A stretch of DNA of 56,374 bases from Nitrospirae bacterium 13_2_20CM_2_62_8 (GCA_001914955.1 MNDM01000086.1:1-56374), one strand, 5' to 3'. Shown: positions 8,048-17,907, counted from the stretch's first letter. Made by a program: numbers and translations. The notes: a model not told the origin generated them from the sequence alone.

Positions 8048-9295
8048 ATGCATCTTGCAGAGTTGAAGCAGAAGACCATCGCTGATCTGAACGAAGTGGC
8101 CCGGGACCTCAAGATCGAAGGAGCGCCCAACCTGCGCAAGCAGGAGTTGATCTTTGCCATCCTCCAGGCTCAGACCGAAAAGAACGGTGTGATCTTCGGA
8201 GAGGGAGTCCTGGAAACCTTGCCGGACGGCTTTGGGTTCCTTCGGGCGCCGGATTCCAATTACCTGCCCGGCCCGGATGACATTTATATCTCTCCCTCTC
8301 AGATCCGCCGCTTCAATCTCAGGACCGGTGATATCGTGTCCGGGCAGATCCGTCCTCCGAAGGAGAGCGAACGGTATTTCGCCCTCCTTAAGGTGGAAAA
8401 GGTCAATTTCGAGGATCCGGAGGTTGCGCGGGATAAGATCCTGTTCGACAACCTGACGCCCCTCTACCCCGAAGAGCGGATCCATCTGGAATTCGATCCT
8501 GAAGAATATTGCACCCGCGTGATGGAATTGATTACGCCGATCGGCAAGGGACAACGGGGACTGATCGTGGCGGCGCCCAGGACCGGCAAGACCATGCTCC
8601 TGCAAGCGATCGCTCGGGCGATTCTCAAGAACCATGCCGAGGCCACCCTGATCGTGCTCCTGATCGACGAGCGCCCAGAAGAGGTGACGGATTGGCAGCG
8701 GCAGGTCAAGGCGGAAGTGATCAGCTCGACGTTCGATGAGCCCCCTCAGCGCCATGCCCAGGTGGCCGAAATGGTGCTGGAGAAGGCCAAGCGGCTGGTC
8801 GAACACAAACGGGACGTGGTGATTCTTCTGGACAGCCTGACCCGGCTGGCCAGGGCCTATAACACCATTGCGCCTCCCAGCGGAAAGGTCCTCTCGGGCG
8901 GGCTGGATTCAAACGCGCTCCAGCGTCCGAAGCGGTTCTTCGGGGCGGCCCGGAACATCGAAAACGGCGGGAGCCTGACGATCATGGCCACCGCCATCGT
9001 CGATACCGGCAGTCGAATGGACGACGTCATCTTCGAGGAGTTCAAAGGCACCGGCAACATGGAGGTCCACCTGGATCGCCGGTTGGCCGACAAGCGGATT
9101 TTCCCCGCGATCGATATCAGTCAGTCCGGTACCCGCAAGGAAGAGCTGCTGGTGGACCGGGATCGGTTGAATAAGATGTGGATCCTCAGGAAGGTGCTCA
9201 GTCCGCTCGGCACGATGGAAGCGATGGAGTTTCTGATGGACAAGATTGGCGGGACGAAGTCGAACCAGGATTTTCTGCAGTCGATGAACCGGTAA
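8048..9295 (+). CDS. rho: Transcription termination factor Rho
   Basis: A 415-residue hexameric RNA helicase that ends transcription of untranslated RNA. The N-terminal helix bundle starts [19 protein letters not shown]. The cold-shock-like RNA-binding domain carries the DGFGFLR motif, and the Walker A is APRTGKT with Lys181. The Q-loop/R-loop region includes the [21 protein letters not shown] segment, where Rho contacts RNA in the central channel. The ATG at 8048 follows AAGGGAG; an in-frame GTG six codons earlier is less likely. No extra N-terminal insertion is present, so it is of the compact type. Confidence 0.97.
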   Translation: MHLAELKQKTIADLNEVARDLKIEGAPNLRKQELIFAILQAQTEKNGVIFGEGVLETLPDGFGFLRAPDSNYLPGPDDIYISPSQIRRFNLRTGDIVSGQIRPPKESERYFALLKVEKVNFEDPEVARDKILFDNLTPLYPEERIHLEFDPEEYCTRVMELITPIGKGQRGLIVAAPRTGKTMLLQAIARAILKNHAEATLIVLLIDERPEEVTDWQRQVKAEVISSTFDEPPQRHAQVAEMVLEKAKRLVEHKRDVVILLDSLTRLARAYNTIAPPSGKVLSGGLDSNALQRPKRFFGAARNIENGGSLTIMATAIVDTGSRMDDVIFEEFKGTGNMEVHLDRRLADKRIFPAIDISQSGTRKEELLVDRDRLNKMWILRKVLSPLGTMEAMEFLMDKIGGTKSNQDFLQSMNR

Positions 9296-9296
9296 C

Positions 9297-9381
9297 ATAG
9301 CCAATAGCTGATAGCGAATAGCGAACAGCCTGAAATTCGGTTCTCTTGGCTGCCAGCTACCCGCTGTTCGCTGCTCGCTTA
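9297..9381. repeat. Degenerate inverted repeat, AGCGAATAGC-type unit
   Basis: Between rho and rpmE, direct AATAGC/GCGAATAGC-like units are followed by their inverse. GCGAACAGC at 9321-9329 pairs perfectly with GCTGTTCGC at 9363-9371. Related copies occur at 28927, 34123 and 42337. Confidence 0.65.
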
Positions 9382-9390
9382 GGAGCGGAC

Positions 9391-9597
9391 ATGAAACAGG
9401 GGATTCATCCGGCTTACAAGGAGGCGATGGTCAGCTGTGCCTGCGGCGCAAAGTTCAAAACTCGTTCCACGGTCGGTGATATCAAGGTGGATATCTGCTC
9501 GAGCTGCCATCCGTTCTTTACGGGGACGCAGAAGATCGTGGACACCGAAGGCCGTGTGGAGCGATTTAAGAAGAAGTACGCGAAGAAGAAACAGTAG
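9391..9597 (+). CDS. rpmE: Ribosomal protein bL31, zinc-binding form
   Basis: A 68-residue protein starting [19 protein letters not shown], typical of bL31 of the large ribosomal subunit. Four cysteines (C-A-C and CSSC) mark the zinc-containing C+ type. The ATG at 9391 has AGGAG with six bases of spacing; the frame is open further upstream but that part is repeat-derived. rho-rpmE-prfA-prmC is a common gene order. A terminator follows at 9624. Confidence 0.95.
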   Translation: MKQGIHPAYKEAMVSCACGAKFKTRSTVGDIKVDICSSCHPFFTGTQKIVDTEGRVERFKKKYAKKKQ

Positions 9598-9623
9598 GGC
9601 CGCTCAGGGACACACGAAAGGAC

Positions 9624-9657
9624 CCTGCCTCGCCGAGGGGCAGGTCTTTTTGTTTTT
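9624..9657 (+). terminator. Rho-independent terminator after rpmE
   Basis: CCTGCC at 9624-9629 pairs with GGCAGG at 9639-9644, followed by a T-rich tract (TCTTTTTGTTTTT). It lies just before prfA, so prfA must use read-through or a promoter not seen here. Confidence 0.85.
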
Positions 9658-9674
9658 GGGGCCTGTGAGACGTT

Positions 9675-10775
9675 ATGGCGAACACGCACACCTCGGAGAC
9701 TGAGTCTCCGCTGTTCTTGAAATTGGAGGCGGTGGCGAACCGTTATGCGGAGCTGAACAAGCAGCTCATCGACCCGTCCGTCCTCAATCAACCGGCGCTC
9801 ATCCATAAATTGAATAAAGAACGGACCGAAATCCAGGAACTCACCGAGCTGTTCTACGAGTACCGCGTGGTGCTGAGAGAGCTTGACGAGGCGGACCAGA
9901 TCCTGAAGGACCCTGGCGCAGAAGCTGAGCTGCAGAAGCTCGCGGCCGATGAAGCTCGCAGGCTGCAGGCGCGCAGGCGCGAGATCGAGGGGCGGGCCCT
10001 CGAGCTGCTGGCCCCCAAGGACCCCCGCGACGAGAAGAATATTTTCGTGGAGATTCGTGCGGGAACGGGCGGTGAAGAGGCCGCCCTCTTTGCCGGAGAC
10101 CTGTTTCGGATGTACGTGAAGTACGCCGAAAAGAAACGCTTGCGCGCGGAAGTCGTGGAGGCGCACGAGACCGGCATCGGCGGCTACAGGGACGTGATCA
10201 TGCTGGTGGAAGGAAAAGGAGCCTACGGGCATTTTAGGCACGAGAGCGGCGTGCACCGTGTGCAGAGGGTCCCGGCCACCGAGGCCAGCGGGCGCATTCA
10301 TACCTCGACGGTGACCGTCGCAGTGATGCCCGAAGTGGCGGAGATCGACGTGCAGATCAACCCCAATGATCTCAGGATCGACACCTTCTGCTCGTCGGGC
10401 GCCGGCGGCCAGAGCGTCAACACGACTTACTCGGCCGTGCGGATTACGCACCTGCCCACGGGAGTCGTGGTGACCTGTCAGGACGAGCGCTCCCAGCTGA
10501 AGAATCGCACCAAGGCGATGAGGACACTCCGCGCGCGGATCGTGGAGGCCGAACGAGCGAAGCAAGAAGCGGAGACTGCCCAGACCCGCAAGTCCCAGGT
10601 CGGCACGGGAGACCGCAGCGAAAAGATCCGGACGTACAATTTTCCGCAGAACCGCGTGACGGATCATCGGATCGGTCTGACGCTGCACAAGCTCGACCAG
10701 GTACTGGCCGGTGATTTGGACGAGATCGTGGAAGGGTTGCGGGCGAATGGAGGCCTCGGTGAGCCACACGGCTGA
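9675..10775 (+). CDS. prfA: Peptide chain release factor 1
   Basis: A 366-residue release factor that reads UAA and UAG. The tripeptide PAT at residues 200-202 (the stop-codon reader of RF1, where RF2 has SPF) and GGQ at 244-246 (peptidyl-tRNA hydrolysis) are both intact. The first ~115 residues are the usual helical domain 1. The downstream methyltransferase prmC, which modifies the GGQ glutamine, overlaps its end, fitting the functional link. The ribosome site is weak (GAGACG). Confidence 0.97.
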   Translation: MANTHTSETESPLFLKLEAVANRYAELNKQLIDPSVLNQPALIHKLNKERTEIQELTELFYEYRVVLRELDEADQILKDPGAEAELQKLAADEARRLQARRREIEGRALELLAPKDPRDEKNIFVEIRAGTGGEEAALFAGDLFRMYVKYAEKKRLRAEVVEAHETGIGGYRDVIMLVEGKGAYGHFRHESGVHRVQRVPATEASGRIHTSTVTVAVMPEVAEIDVQINPNDLRIDTFCSSGAGGQSVNTTYSAVRITHLPTGVVVTCQDERSQLKNRTKAMRTLRARIVEAERAKQEAETAQTRKSQVGTGDRSEKIRTYNFPQNRVTDHRIGLTLHKLDQVLAGDLDEIVEGLRANGGLGEPHG

Positions 10776-11649
10776 AGTCAGACCCACGACCCTCGCCGGC
10801 CTGCTCCGCGAGGGGATCTCGATCCTGTCGGCGAGCGGGATCCGGAACGCCGAGCATGAGGCGGTCTGGATCATGGACTTCGCACTCGGAGCCTCACGCC
10901 TGACGCTTCGGCTGGAAGGACAGCGTCAGGTCACGGCAGAAGACCGGAGCCGGGCGATTGAGCTGTTTGGGAGACGGGCTGCGCGTGAACCGCTCCAGTT
11001 TATTCTGGGCACGCAGGAGTTTTGCGGCCTGGAGTTCGAGGTGGGGCCGGCGGCGCTGATCCCCCGCCCCGAAACCGAGCTGCTGGTCGAGGAGGTCCTG
11101 CGGCACTGCGTCTCCGGTTCTCATCCGATGATCGCCGATATCGGCACCGGGTCAGGATGCGTCGCGGTGGCGCTGGCGCACTCGCTCCCGTCCGCCTCGC
11201 TGTATGCGACAGACCTGTCTCCGGCGGCGTTGGATCTGGCCCGGAGCAATGCGGCGCGACATGCAGTGGAGCATCGAGTGGTCTTCCTGACGGGGGATCT
11301 CTTCGAACCGCTCCGGGGTCGTGGCCTGGAGGGAAGGCTGGCGGCGGTCGTCTCCAATCCCCCGTATATCGCTGACGGCGAGGGGGCCGGTCTTCCCCCC
11401 GAAGTGGGCTCGTTCGAACCGAAGCTGGCTCTGGCCGGTGGGGTGGACGGTCTGGCCCTCCACCGCCGACTGCTGGACGAAGCACCCGAGTTTCTCACGC
11501 CGGGGGGGCTTCTGGCCCTGGAGGTGGGACTAGGCCAGGCCGATCGGCTCCGTCGCATGGCCTTGGTGGGAGGCGGGTACGACTGGATCCGAACGACACC
11601 GGATGCCGCGGGCATCGAGCGGGTGGTGTGCTTTCTTAAGAAGGGCTGA
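10759..11649 (+). CDS. prmC: Release factor glutamine methyltransferase
   Basis: About 296 residues; methylates the Gln of GGQ in RF1/RF2 using S-adenosylmethionine. The SAM-binding motif ADIGTGSGCVAVAL and the NPPY motif (Asn200, numbering from the chosen start) that grips the glutamine side chain are present. The GTG at 10759 was chosen because GGAGG lies five bases ahead; an ATG at 10747 is the alternative. Either way it overlaps the end of prfA. An extended intergenic inverted repeat follows before murA. Confidence 0.93.
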   Translation: MSHTAEVRPTTLAGLLREGISILSASGIRNAEHEAVWIMDFALGASRLTLRLEGQRQVTAEDRSRAIELFGRRAAREPLQFILGTQEFCGLEFEVGPAALIPRPETELLVEEVLRHCVSGSHPMIADIGTGSGCVAVALAHSLPSASLYATDLSPAALDLARSNAARHAVEHRVVFLTGDLFEPLRGRGLEGRLAAVVSNPPYIADGEGAGLPPEVGSFEPKLALAGGVDGLALHRRLLDEAPEFLTPGGLLALEVGLGQADRLRRMALVGGGYDWIRTTPDAAGIERVVCFLKKG

Positions 11650-11736
11650 GTAACGAGTAATGAGTGCTGAGTTGAAGCGGGGGCTACGAAGCATAATACT
11701 CAGCACTCAGGACTCAGCACTCGGCACTCGGGGCTG
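11650..11736. repeat. Inverted repeat of GAGTGCTGAGT units
   Basis: TGAGTGCTGAGT at 11661-11672 is perfectly complementary to ACTCAGCACTCA at 11698-11709, and a further copy of ACTCAGCACTC follows at 11712-11722. It fills most of the prmC-murA gap and leaves murA without a clear ribosome site. Confidence 0.75.
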
Positions 11737-11739
11737 AAG

Positions 11740-13026
11740 ATGGATCGGATCGTCATCACAGGTGGCAAGCCTCTGCGCGGGGAGGTCCGGGTCAGTGGAG
11801 CGAAAAACGCGGCGCTCCCGATCCTGGCTTCGACCATCCTGGGAGGAGGGGAATGCGTCATCACCAATGTCCCCCGGGTGGTGGATGTCGTCACGATGAG
11901 CAAGCTGCTTGATCTGTTAGGGGCCTCGGTCAGGACTGAGGGAAGCCAAGTGGCGGTGAGCGTGGAACGCCTGCGTTCGACCGAGGCTCCCTACGAGCTG
12001 GTCAAGACGATGCGCGCATCGGTCCTGGTCTTGGGACCCCTGCTCGCGCGATGGGGCGAAGCGACCGTGTCGTTGCCCGGGGGCTGCGCCATTGGAACGA
12101 GACCGGTGAATTTGCACCTGGCCGGCTTGGCGAGGCTTGGCGCCGAGCTGACTCTTGAGCACGGGTACATCAGGGCGAAGGCCGGGCGTCTGAGAGGGGC
12201 GAGGATCTGCCTCGATACGCCCACCGTGACCGGCACCGAAAATTTGATGATGGCGGCCTGCCTCGCCGACGGGACGACGGTGATCGAGAACGCGGCCAAG
12301 GAGCCCGAGGTGGCCGATCTGGCCGCATTCTTGGCCAAACGCGGGGGGAGGATCGCGGGGGCCGGCTCTGATGTGATCACGGTGGAGGGCGTGCAGGCAC
12401 TTCACGGAGCCGATCACGAAGTGATTCCGGACCGGATCGAAGCCGGCACCTACCTGGCGGCCGGGGCGATGACGGGTGGCGACATCTGCGTCGAAGGGTG
12501 CCTGCCTTGGCACATGGAAGCGGTGGTCATGAAGCTGCGCGAGGCCGGCGCCGAGCTGGTCGAGGGAAAGGAAAGCATCCGCCTCAAGGCCCCGCGGCGG
12601 CTGAGAGGGGTGGATGTCAAGACATTCGCCTATCCGGGATTTCCGACCGACATGCAGGCGCAGATGATGGCGCTGATGTGTGTGGCCCAGGGCACGAGCA
12701 TGATCACCGAAACGGTCTTCGAAAGCCGATTCATCCACGTTCCGGAGTTGCGGCGCATGGGGGCGGACATCAAGGTGGAAGGCAACCACGCGGTGGTGAA
12801 CGGGATCGAGAAGATGACCGGCGCTCCGGTCATGGCGTCTGACCTCCGGGCCAGCGCCGGCCTGATTCTGGCCGGGCTGGCGGCGGAGGGGGACACCGTG
12901 ATCTCCCGGGTGTATCATCTGGATCGCGGGTATGAACGGATCGAGGAGAAGCTGGGCGGCCTGGGGGCGATGATTCGACGCGTGAAGGGCGGGACCGGCG
13001 TCGCCGCGGCCGGTCGAAGAGCATGA
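11740..13026 (+). CDS. murA: UDP-N-acetylglucosamine 1-carboxyvinyltransferase
   Basis: A 428-residue enzyme of the first committed step of peptidoglycan synthesis, adding enolpyruvate from PEP to UDP-GlcNAc. Lys22-Asn23 in SGAKNAALP and the catalytic cysteine at position 116 in LPGGCAIGTRPVNLH are present. A Cys there is the form sensitive to fosfomycin. FPTDMQAQ carries the conserved Asp. Its last four bases overlap the start of hisG (ATGA), so cell-wall and histidine genes appear to be translationally coupled. No canonical ribosome site is visible. Confidence 0.97.
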   Translation: MDRIVITGGKPLRGEVRVSGAKNAALPILASTILGGGECVITNVPRVVDVVTMSKLLDLLGASVRTEGSQVAVSVERLRSTEAPYELVKTMRASVLVLGPLLARWGEATVSLPGGCAIGTRPVNLHLAGLARLGAELTLEHGYIRAKAGRLRGARICLDTPTVTGTENLMMAACLADGTTVIENAAKEPEVADLAAFLAKRGGRIAGAGSDVITVEGVQALHGADHEVIPDRIEAGTYLAAGAMTGGDICVEGCLPWHMEAVVMKLREAGAELVEGKESIRLKAPRRLRGVDVKTFAYPGFPTDMQAQMMALMCVAQGTSMITETVFESRFIHVPELRRMGADIKVEGNHAVVNGIEKMTGAPVMASDLRASAGLILAGLAAEGDTVISRVYHLDRGYERIEEKLGGLGAMIRRVKGGTGVAAAGRRA

Positions 13027-13697
13027 TCACGGTCGCGTTGTCGAAAGGGAAGTTGCTCGCGCCGACCCTCGAACGGTTCAAGCAGGCGGGATATGCCAGC
13101 GACGGGCTGTCGGCTGAGAGCCGCCGTCTGGTGTTCACGTGCCCCGATAATGAGACCACGCTGCTGATCGTGCGGCCGAGCGATGTGCCGACCTACGTGG
13201 AGTACGGCGCGGCCGATGCCGGAGTGGTCGGCAAGGATATGCTGCTGGAGCAGGACCGGGATGTCTGCGAACCATTGGATCTGAAATTCGGCGCATGCAG
13301 GATCGTGGTGGCCGCGCTCCGGGGACAGGAGCTGCACGACCGGCTCTCGTCGAAAATCCGGGTCGCGACCAAATATCCGAACATCACCGAACGGTACTTC
13401 AATCAAAAAGGGATTGCCGTCGAGATCATCAAGCTCTACGGGTCGATTGAGCTCGCGCCCGTCGTCGGGCTGGCCGAGCGCATCGTGGACCTGGTTTCCA
13501 CCGGGAGAACCCTCAGAGCCCATGATCTGGTTGAAGTCGAAGTCATCGCGGAGTCCACTGCCAGGCTGATCGTGAACCGCGCCAGCCTGAAGATGAAGCA
13601 TGGGGGCCTCACCGATCTGATCGCCAGGCTACGGGACGGCCGATCGGGGAACGGTGGGCGAACACGTAGCCCGAGGGATCAAGGCCAGGGCGGGTGA
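13023..13697 (+). CDS. hisG: ATP phosphoribosyltransferase, short form
   Basis: A 224-residue enzyme joining ATP and PRPP in the first step of histidine synthesis. The PRPP-loop region (DLVSTGRTLRAHDL) and the N-terminal MITVALSKGKLL are typical. At ~210 residues plus a basic tail it lacks the C-terminal regulatory ACT-like domain of the long form. Short HisG normally works with HisZ, a histidyl-tRNA-synthetase-like regulator; none is encoded in this window. It overlaps murA by four bases. Confidence 0.95.
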   Translation: MITVALSKGKLLAPTLERFKQAGYASDGLSAESRRLVFTCPDNETTLLIVRPSDVPTYVEYGAADAGVVGKDMLLEQDRDVCEPLDLKFGACRIVVAALRGQELHDRLSSKIRVATKYPNITERYFNQKGIAVEIIKLYGSIELAPVVGLAERIVDLVSTGRTLRAHDLVEVEVIAESTARLIVNRASLKMKHGGLTDLIARLRDGRSGNGGRTRSPRDQGQGG

Positions 13698-13754
13698 GCG
13701 CCCGGACCATGGCCTTGCATGCGGTGGGATCATGACGCGGCGGAGGGAGCGGCC

Positions 13755-15038
13755 ATGAAAGTGATAGCGAGTACAGACCGGGCCTTCAAGGTCATGGTCA
13801 AGCGGATCACGACTCGATCCAATTTGCAGGGTAGCGCCGTAGAGACGACCGTGAGGACTATTCTCAGCGCGGTCGCTCGCGGCGGGGATCAGGCGCTCGT
13901 CCGCTACACGAAGAAATATGACAAGGTGTCTCTCAAGCCCCCGCAGTTCCGCGTCAGCCCGGAACAGGTCAAGGAAGCGTACTACCAGATCCGGAAGGAG
14001 GAGGGAGACGCGCTTCGCTATGCCGCGCAGCGGATCATGGCGTTCCACGAGCGGCAACGGAGCAAGACCTGGATGTACCAGGACAACGGAGCGACGCTGG
14101 GGCAGGTGGTCGTGCCGCTGGATGCCGTGGGGCTCTACGTGCCCGGCGGGAAGGCGGTCTATCCGTCCTCAGTCCTCATGTGCGCGATTCCGGCGAAGGT
14201 GGCCGGGGTGAAGCGGGTCGTGATGTGCACGCCGGCTTCCAAGGTCGGGATCAGCCCTTACCTGCTCGTGGCCGCCGACATCGCCGGCGTGGACGAGGTG
14301 TACCGGATCGGAGGCGCGCAGGCGATCGCCGCCATGGCATACGGGACAAAGACCATCGCACGGGTGGATAAGATCGTGGGGCCGGGCAACATCTTTGTGG
14401 CCACGGCGAAACGTCTTCTCTACGGCACGGTGGATATCGATATGATCGCGGGCCCCAGTGAACTCCTGGTGATCGCCGACGAGGCCGCCAATCCGGTTCA
14501 CGTGGCGGCCGACCTGCTGTGCGAGGCGGAACACGATGAGGAAGCCCGGGTGTACCTGGTCACCACCTCCGACCGCCTGGCCAAGGAGGTCGTCCGTCAG
14601 GTGCAGGATCAGCTCAAGCGGCTGAATCGGATGAAGATCGTCGCCAAGTCGCTCGCTCGCTACGCGGTCGCGTTCGTGGTCGCCAGTATGGAGGAGGCAA
14701 TCGATCTCGCCAATGACATCGCCCCGGAGCATCTGACGCTGTCGGTGGACCGGCCGTTCGACTACCTGGAAAAAGTCCGGCATGCCGGGGCGTTGTTCCT
14801 CGGCCGCTACACCCCGCCGGCGGTAGCGGACTACGTCGCCGGACCGAACCACGTCCTGCCCACCGGAGGCACCGCACGATTCTTCTCGCCGCTCTCGTTT
14901 GACGATTACGTCAAGAAGAGCAACATTATCGCCTACAGCAAAGAGGAGCTGGTCAAAGTGAGAGACCATCTCTCGCGGATCGCGCACATGGAAGGGCTGG
15001 ATGCGCACGCCAAATCAGTGGAGAGCCGACAGGTATGA
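13755..15038 (+). CDS. hisD: Histidinol dehydrogenase
   Basis: About 427 residues. Catalyses the last two NAD-dependent oxidations of histidinol to histidine. The [13 protein letters not shown] nucleotide loop, the [11 protein letters not shown] motif, the zinc-ligand region (AEHDEEA) and the [12 protein letters not shown] motif are all present. The ATG at 13755 has a GGAGGGAG site ahead; the open frame begins 12 codons earlier. It overlaps hisB by four bases. Confidence 0.97.
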   Translation: MKVIASTDRAFKVMVKRITTRSNLQGSAVETTVRTILSAVARGGDQALVRYTKKYDKVSLKPPQFRVSPEQVKEAYYQIRKEEGDALRYAAQRIMAFHERQRSKTWMYQDNGATLGQVVVPLDAVGLYVPGGKAVYPSSVLMCAIPAKVAGVKRVVMCTPASKVGISPYLLVAADIAGVDEVYRIGGAQAIAAMAYGTKTIARVDKIVGPGNIFVATAKRLLYGTVDIDMIAGPSELLVIADEAANPVHVAADLLCEAEHDEEARVYLVTTSDRLAKEVVRQVQDQLKRLNRMKIVAKSLARYAVAFVVASMEEAIDLANDIAPEHLTLSVDRPFDYLEKVRHAGALFLGRYTPPAVADYVAGPNHVLPTGGTARFFSPLSFDDYVKKSNIIAYSKEELVKVRDHLSRIAHMEGLDAHAKSVESRQV

Positions 15039-15637
15039 AGACCGCAAAAGCCAATCGCCAGGCCACCATCGAACGGACCACCACCGAGACGGCGGTGAAG
15101 GTTGACTTGACGCTGGATGGAACCGGCCGGGGCCAGATCAAGACCACGCTCCCCTTCCTGGACCACATGCTGACCCTCTTGGCGAAGCACGGGTTCTTCG
15201 ATCTCACGGTTCAGGCCAAGGGAGATACAGAGATCGATGACCATCACACGGTCGAGGATGTCGGCATCGTCATCGGCGACGCGCTGAAGCAGGCGCTCGG
15301 GACGAAGGAGGGGGTGCGCCGGTTCGGATGGGCGTTGGTCCCGCTGGACGAGACCCTGGCCCAGGTCAGCGTGGATCTCAGCGGCCGGCCCTATCTGGTC
15401 TATCGCGTGGAGCTTCCGCAGCGCCGGATCAAGGCCTTTGACCTCGGACTCTTCGAGGATTTTTTCCAAGCCTTCACGACCCACGCGGCGCTGAACCTCC
15501 ATATCAACTTGCTCTACGGCCGCAATCCGCACCACATCATGGAGGCGGTGTTCAAGGCGTTGGCGAAAGCGTTGGATCAGGCGACCGCGTTGGATGACCG
15601 GCTGGCCGGGGTCTTGTCGACGAAAGGAAAGCTGTAG
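15035..15637 (+). CDS. hisB: Imidazoleglycerol-phosphate dehydratase
   Basis: A 200-residue monofunctional HisB (no phosphatase domain). The two metal-binding DHHTxED-type motifs are visible: [11 protein letters not shown] and, later, [24 protein letters not shown]. It makes imidazole-acetol phosphate in histidine synthesis. The ATGA overlap with hisD indicates coupled translation, and hisH starts 14 bases downstream. Confidence 0.97.
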   Translation: MKTAKANRQATIERTTTETAVKVDLTLDGTGRGQIKTTLPFLDHMLTLLAKHGFFDLTVQAKGDTEIDDHHTVEDVGIVIGDALKQALGTKEGVRRFGWALVPLDETLAQVSVDLSGRPYLVYRVELPQRRIKAFDLGLFEDFFQAFTTHAALNLHINLLYGRNPHHIMEAVFKALAKALDQATALDDRLAGVLSTKGKL

Positions 15638-15651
15638 AGGCGAGTTCACCC

Positions 15652-16284
15652 ATGATTGCCATCATCGACTACGGCATGGGCAACCTCAGGAGCGTCCAGA
15701 AGGCGTTCGAAGCCGCGGGACATCAGGCGGTCGTGACGCGTGAACGCCGGATCCTGAACGATGCCAGCCATCTCGTGCTGCCGGGCGTGGGGGCCTTTGC
15801 CGACTGTATGGCCAACCTCGAGCAGTACGGATTGATCGAGCCCATTCGAGCCGCGATCGCTCGCGGAAAACCGTTCCTCGGGATCTGCTTGGGCCTCCAG
15901 CTCCTGTTCACCGAAAGCGAGGAGTTCGGCCTTCACAAAGGGTTGGATCTCGTGCCCGGCAGGGTCAAGCGATTCCCCGGGGGACTGGCTCCCGCAAGGG
16001 TGCCTGTCCCTCGGCTCAAAGTCCCTCACATGGGGTGGAACGCCTTGACGATCACGCGTGAGGCGCCGCCCTTACGAGGCGTCGAGACGGGAGCCCACTT
16101 CTATTTCGTGCACTCCTACTACGTGGAGCCCTCCGATCCCTCGGTGGCCTGCACGATGACGGAGTACGGGATCCCGTTCGTCTCGAGCATCTGGCGAGAC
16201 AACGTCTTTGCCTGCCAGTTTCACCCTGAAAAGAGCCAAACGGTTGGCCTCCGCATCGTCCGGAACTTCGGCGCATGGAGATGA
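15652..16284 (+). CDS. hisH: Imidazole glycerol phosphate synthase, glutaminase subunit
   Basis: A 210-residue class I glutamine amidotransferase that supplies ammonia to HisF. The triad is present: Cys in FLGICLGLQLLF, and His and Glu in FACQFHPEKS. The opening IAIIDYGMGNLRSV is typical. There is a slightly long segment around KRFPGGLAPARVPVPRLKVPHMGWN compared with most HisH. A lipoprotein gene starts eight bases after its stop, separating it from hisA. Confidence 0.97.
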   Translation: MIAIIDYGMGNLRSVQKAFEAAGHQAVVTRERRILNDASHLVLPGVGAFADCMANLEQYGLIEPIRAAIARGKPFLGICLGLQLLFTESEEFGLHKGLDLVPGRVKRFPGGLAPARVPVPRLKVPHMGWNALTITREAPPLRGVETGAHFYFVHSYYVEPSDPSVACTMTEYGIPFVSSIWRDNVFACQFHPEKSQTVGLRIVRNFGAWR

Positions 16285-16291
16285 GGAAAGC

Positions 16292-17032
16292 GTGATCGGG
16301 CCTCAGCGGCAAGCTGCCCAGCGCGTTTCACTGGCTGCGACCCTCCTGGTCCTGGGAGGATGCGTTCCGTCCAAGGTGACGATCGAGACGTCGCCGAAGA
16401 TCGACGAGTATCGTGTCAAAACGGTGGTGGTGATGCCGTTCGAGGCGCTCGCCACTCCTCAGGTCACTTCCCCGAACGTCCCCGAGATCCAAGCCCCGCA
16501 GGGAGCCAAACGGTCCGACATTTCATTTGCCGCCCCCCAGGCGACTGAAAAGCTGGACCAGCCGACCGCCACGGTTCCCCCGCAGGCGGCCGGGAAGATC
16601 ACGCAGATTGTGTATGGGAGGCTCAAACTTTGGGAGGGAGTCCGGTTTCTCCCGCCGGACCAAGCGGCCGGCGCGTTGAAAGCGCTCGGGCCCGCGGCGC
16701 GGGGGCTCACGCCGGAAGAGAGGGCCCGGCAGGTCGCGCAACGACTGTCGGCTGATGCAGCGCTCTTTGGACGAGTGCTGGTGTACCAGGAGCGGGTCGG
16801 CAGTAAATTGGGCGCTGACCCTGCCGCGGTGGGCTTCGAGGTGAAACTGGTCGCTGCGGACGGCACCGTCTTGTGGGCCGGCAACTACTACGAGAAACAA
16901 CGGCCGATGAACGAGGATTTCATCGGATCGGTTCGGCGGGGATTTGCGTTCGTCACGGCCGAGGAGTTGGCCGAGTATGGCGCCGAGCGCGTGATCCGCA
17001 GTTTTCCGTTCGGCGGGCGGTCGCCCCGTTGA
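16292..17032 (+). CDS. Putative lipoprotein inside the his cluster
   Basis: About 246 residues with a lipoprotein signal: a basic N-terminus, a hydrophobic stretch and a lipobox ending LGG-Cys24. After the Cys a [11 protein letters not shown] strand opens a domain resembling the ABC-transporter-auxiliary-like or GNA1162-type lipoproteins, with the later segment [18 protein letters not shown] and [11 protein letters not shown]. The GTG at 16292 has GAGGAAA six bases ahead. It would be anchored in the envelope; no role in histidine synthesis is expected. Its placement between hisH and hisA is unusual but the reading frame is intact. Partner and function are unknown. Confidence 0.82.
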   Translation: MIGPQRQAAQRVSLAATLLVLGGCVPSKVTIETSPKIDEYRVKTVVVMPFEALATPQVTSPNVPEIQAPQGAKRSDISFAAPQATEKLDQPTATVPPQAAGKITQIVYGRLKLWEGVRFLPPDQAAGALKALGPAARGLTPEERARQVAQRLSADAALFGRVLVYQERVGSKLGADPAAVGFEVKLVAADGTVLWAGNYYEKQRPMNEDFIGSVRRGFAFVTAEELAEYGAERVIRSFPFGGRSPR

Positions 17033-17060
17033 TATCCGGCGCTGAACAGAAGGGCCGCCC

Positions 17061-17783
17061 GTGCTTCTGATCCCCGCCATAGACCTGAAGGACGGGCGCT
17101 GTGTCCGTCTCAGGCAGGGAGACATGCGCCGGGAGACGATCTATTCCGAGGATCCTGTCGCGGTGGCCTTGCAGTGGGAGCAGCTCGGCGCCCCGCTGCT
17201 CCACGTCGTGGACCTGAACGGGGCGATCGAAGGCCGGCCGGCGAACCTTGCCCAGATCGAAGCCATCCTGAATGCGGTGTCGGTCCCGATCCAGGTCGGG
17301 GGCGGGGTCCGGACGCTCGACACGGTGAGGACGTATCTCGGATGCGGCGCGAAGCGGGTCGTGATGGGCACCGCCGTGCTCCAGGATCGTGCCGTGCTGG
17401 AAGATGCCTGCGAACTGTTCCCGGAGCGTATCCTGGTCGGCATTGACGCCAAAAACGGGAAGGTGGCGGTGAAGGGATGGACGGCCGTGTCGGACACCTC
17501 GGCTCGCGACCTGGTCAAGACGCTTGCAGGCCTGAACTTGGCCGGCGTGATCTACACCGATATCTCCCGAGACGGGATGTTGGAAGGACCGGATCTCTCG
17601 TCCCTGAAAGCCTTCGTGAAGGACTCGCCCGTGCCGGTGATCGCGTCCGGCGGGATCACTCGAATCGAGGACATCCGGGCTATCCAGGCGCTCGACCCAC
17701 GCATTGAGGGAGTCATCGTGGGCAAGGCGCTCTACGACGGGAAACTGGACCTCAAGGCCGCGCTGGCGGCGGTCGCCGGCTAG
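17061..17783 (+). CDS. hisA: Phosphoribosylformimino-AICAR-phosphate isomerase
   Basis: A 240-residue (beta/alpha)8-barrel isomerase of histidine synthesis. The catalytic Asp in [13 protein letters not shown] and the second one in [14 protein letters not shown] are in place, with the phosphate-binding IASGGI and GVIVGKALY motifs. The start is GTG with AAGGG six bases upstream. It is separated from hisF by 136 bases that contain a large hairpin, an unusually long gap in an otherwise compact operon. Confidence 0.97.
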   Translation: MLLIPAIDLKDGRCVRLRQGDMRRETIYSEDPVAVALQWEQLGAPLLHVVDLNGAIEGRPANLAQIEAILNAVSVPIQVGGGVRTLDTVRTYLGCGAKRVVMGTAVLQDRAVLEDACELFPERILVGIDAKNGKVAVKGWTAVSDTSARDLVKTLAGLNLAGVIYTDISRDGMLEGPDLSSLKAFVKDSPVPVIASGGITRIEDIRAIQALDPRIEGVIVGKALYDGKLDLKAALAAVAG

Positions 17784-17853
17784 CCACTTCTCACCACCGG
17801 GCCAGAACGGTATACTCTTCTCTCTAGCTCGTTCGTGCACCTGCAGGATAATC

Positions 17854-17907
17854 AAAAAGGCCGTCCAGCGAGGCCGCAGCGAGCGGGAACGAAGCTGGAG
17901 GCCTTTT
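17854..17907. other. Large hairpin between hisA and hisF
   Basis: AAAAGGCC at 17855-17862 followed by CCAGC at 17865-17869 pairs with GCTGG at 17894-17898 and GGCCTTTT at 17900-17907. The A- and T-flanked stem could end transcription in both directions. Its right arm contains GGAGG, the only Shine-Dalgarno-like sequence before hisF. A TATACT at 17811-17816 just upstream may be a -10 but has no good -35. Confidence 0.55.

Noticed and set aside
9414-10874. A 486-codon open frame on the minus strand
   Set aside because: It is opposite rpmE, prfA and the start of prmC, all certain genes; no motifs or ribosome site.
16208-16292. Longer start for the lipoprotein within hisH
   Set aside because: The extra 28 residues would bury the lipoprotein signal; the GTG at 16292 has a good ribosome site.
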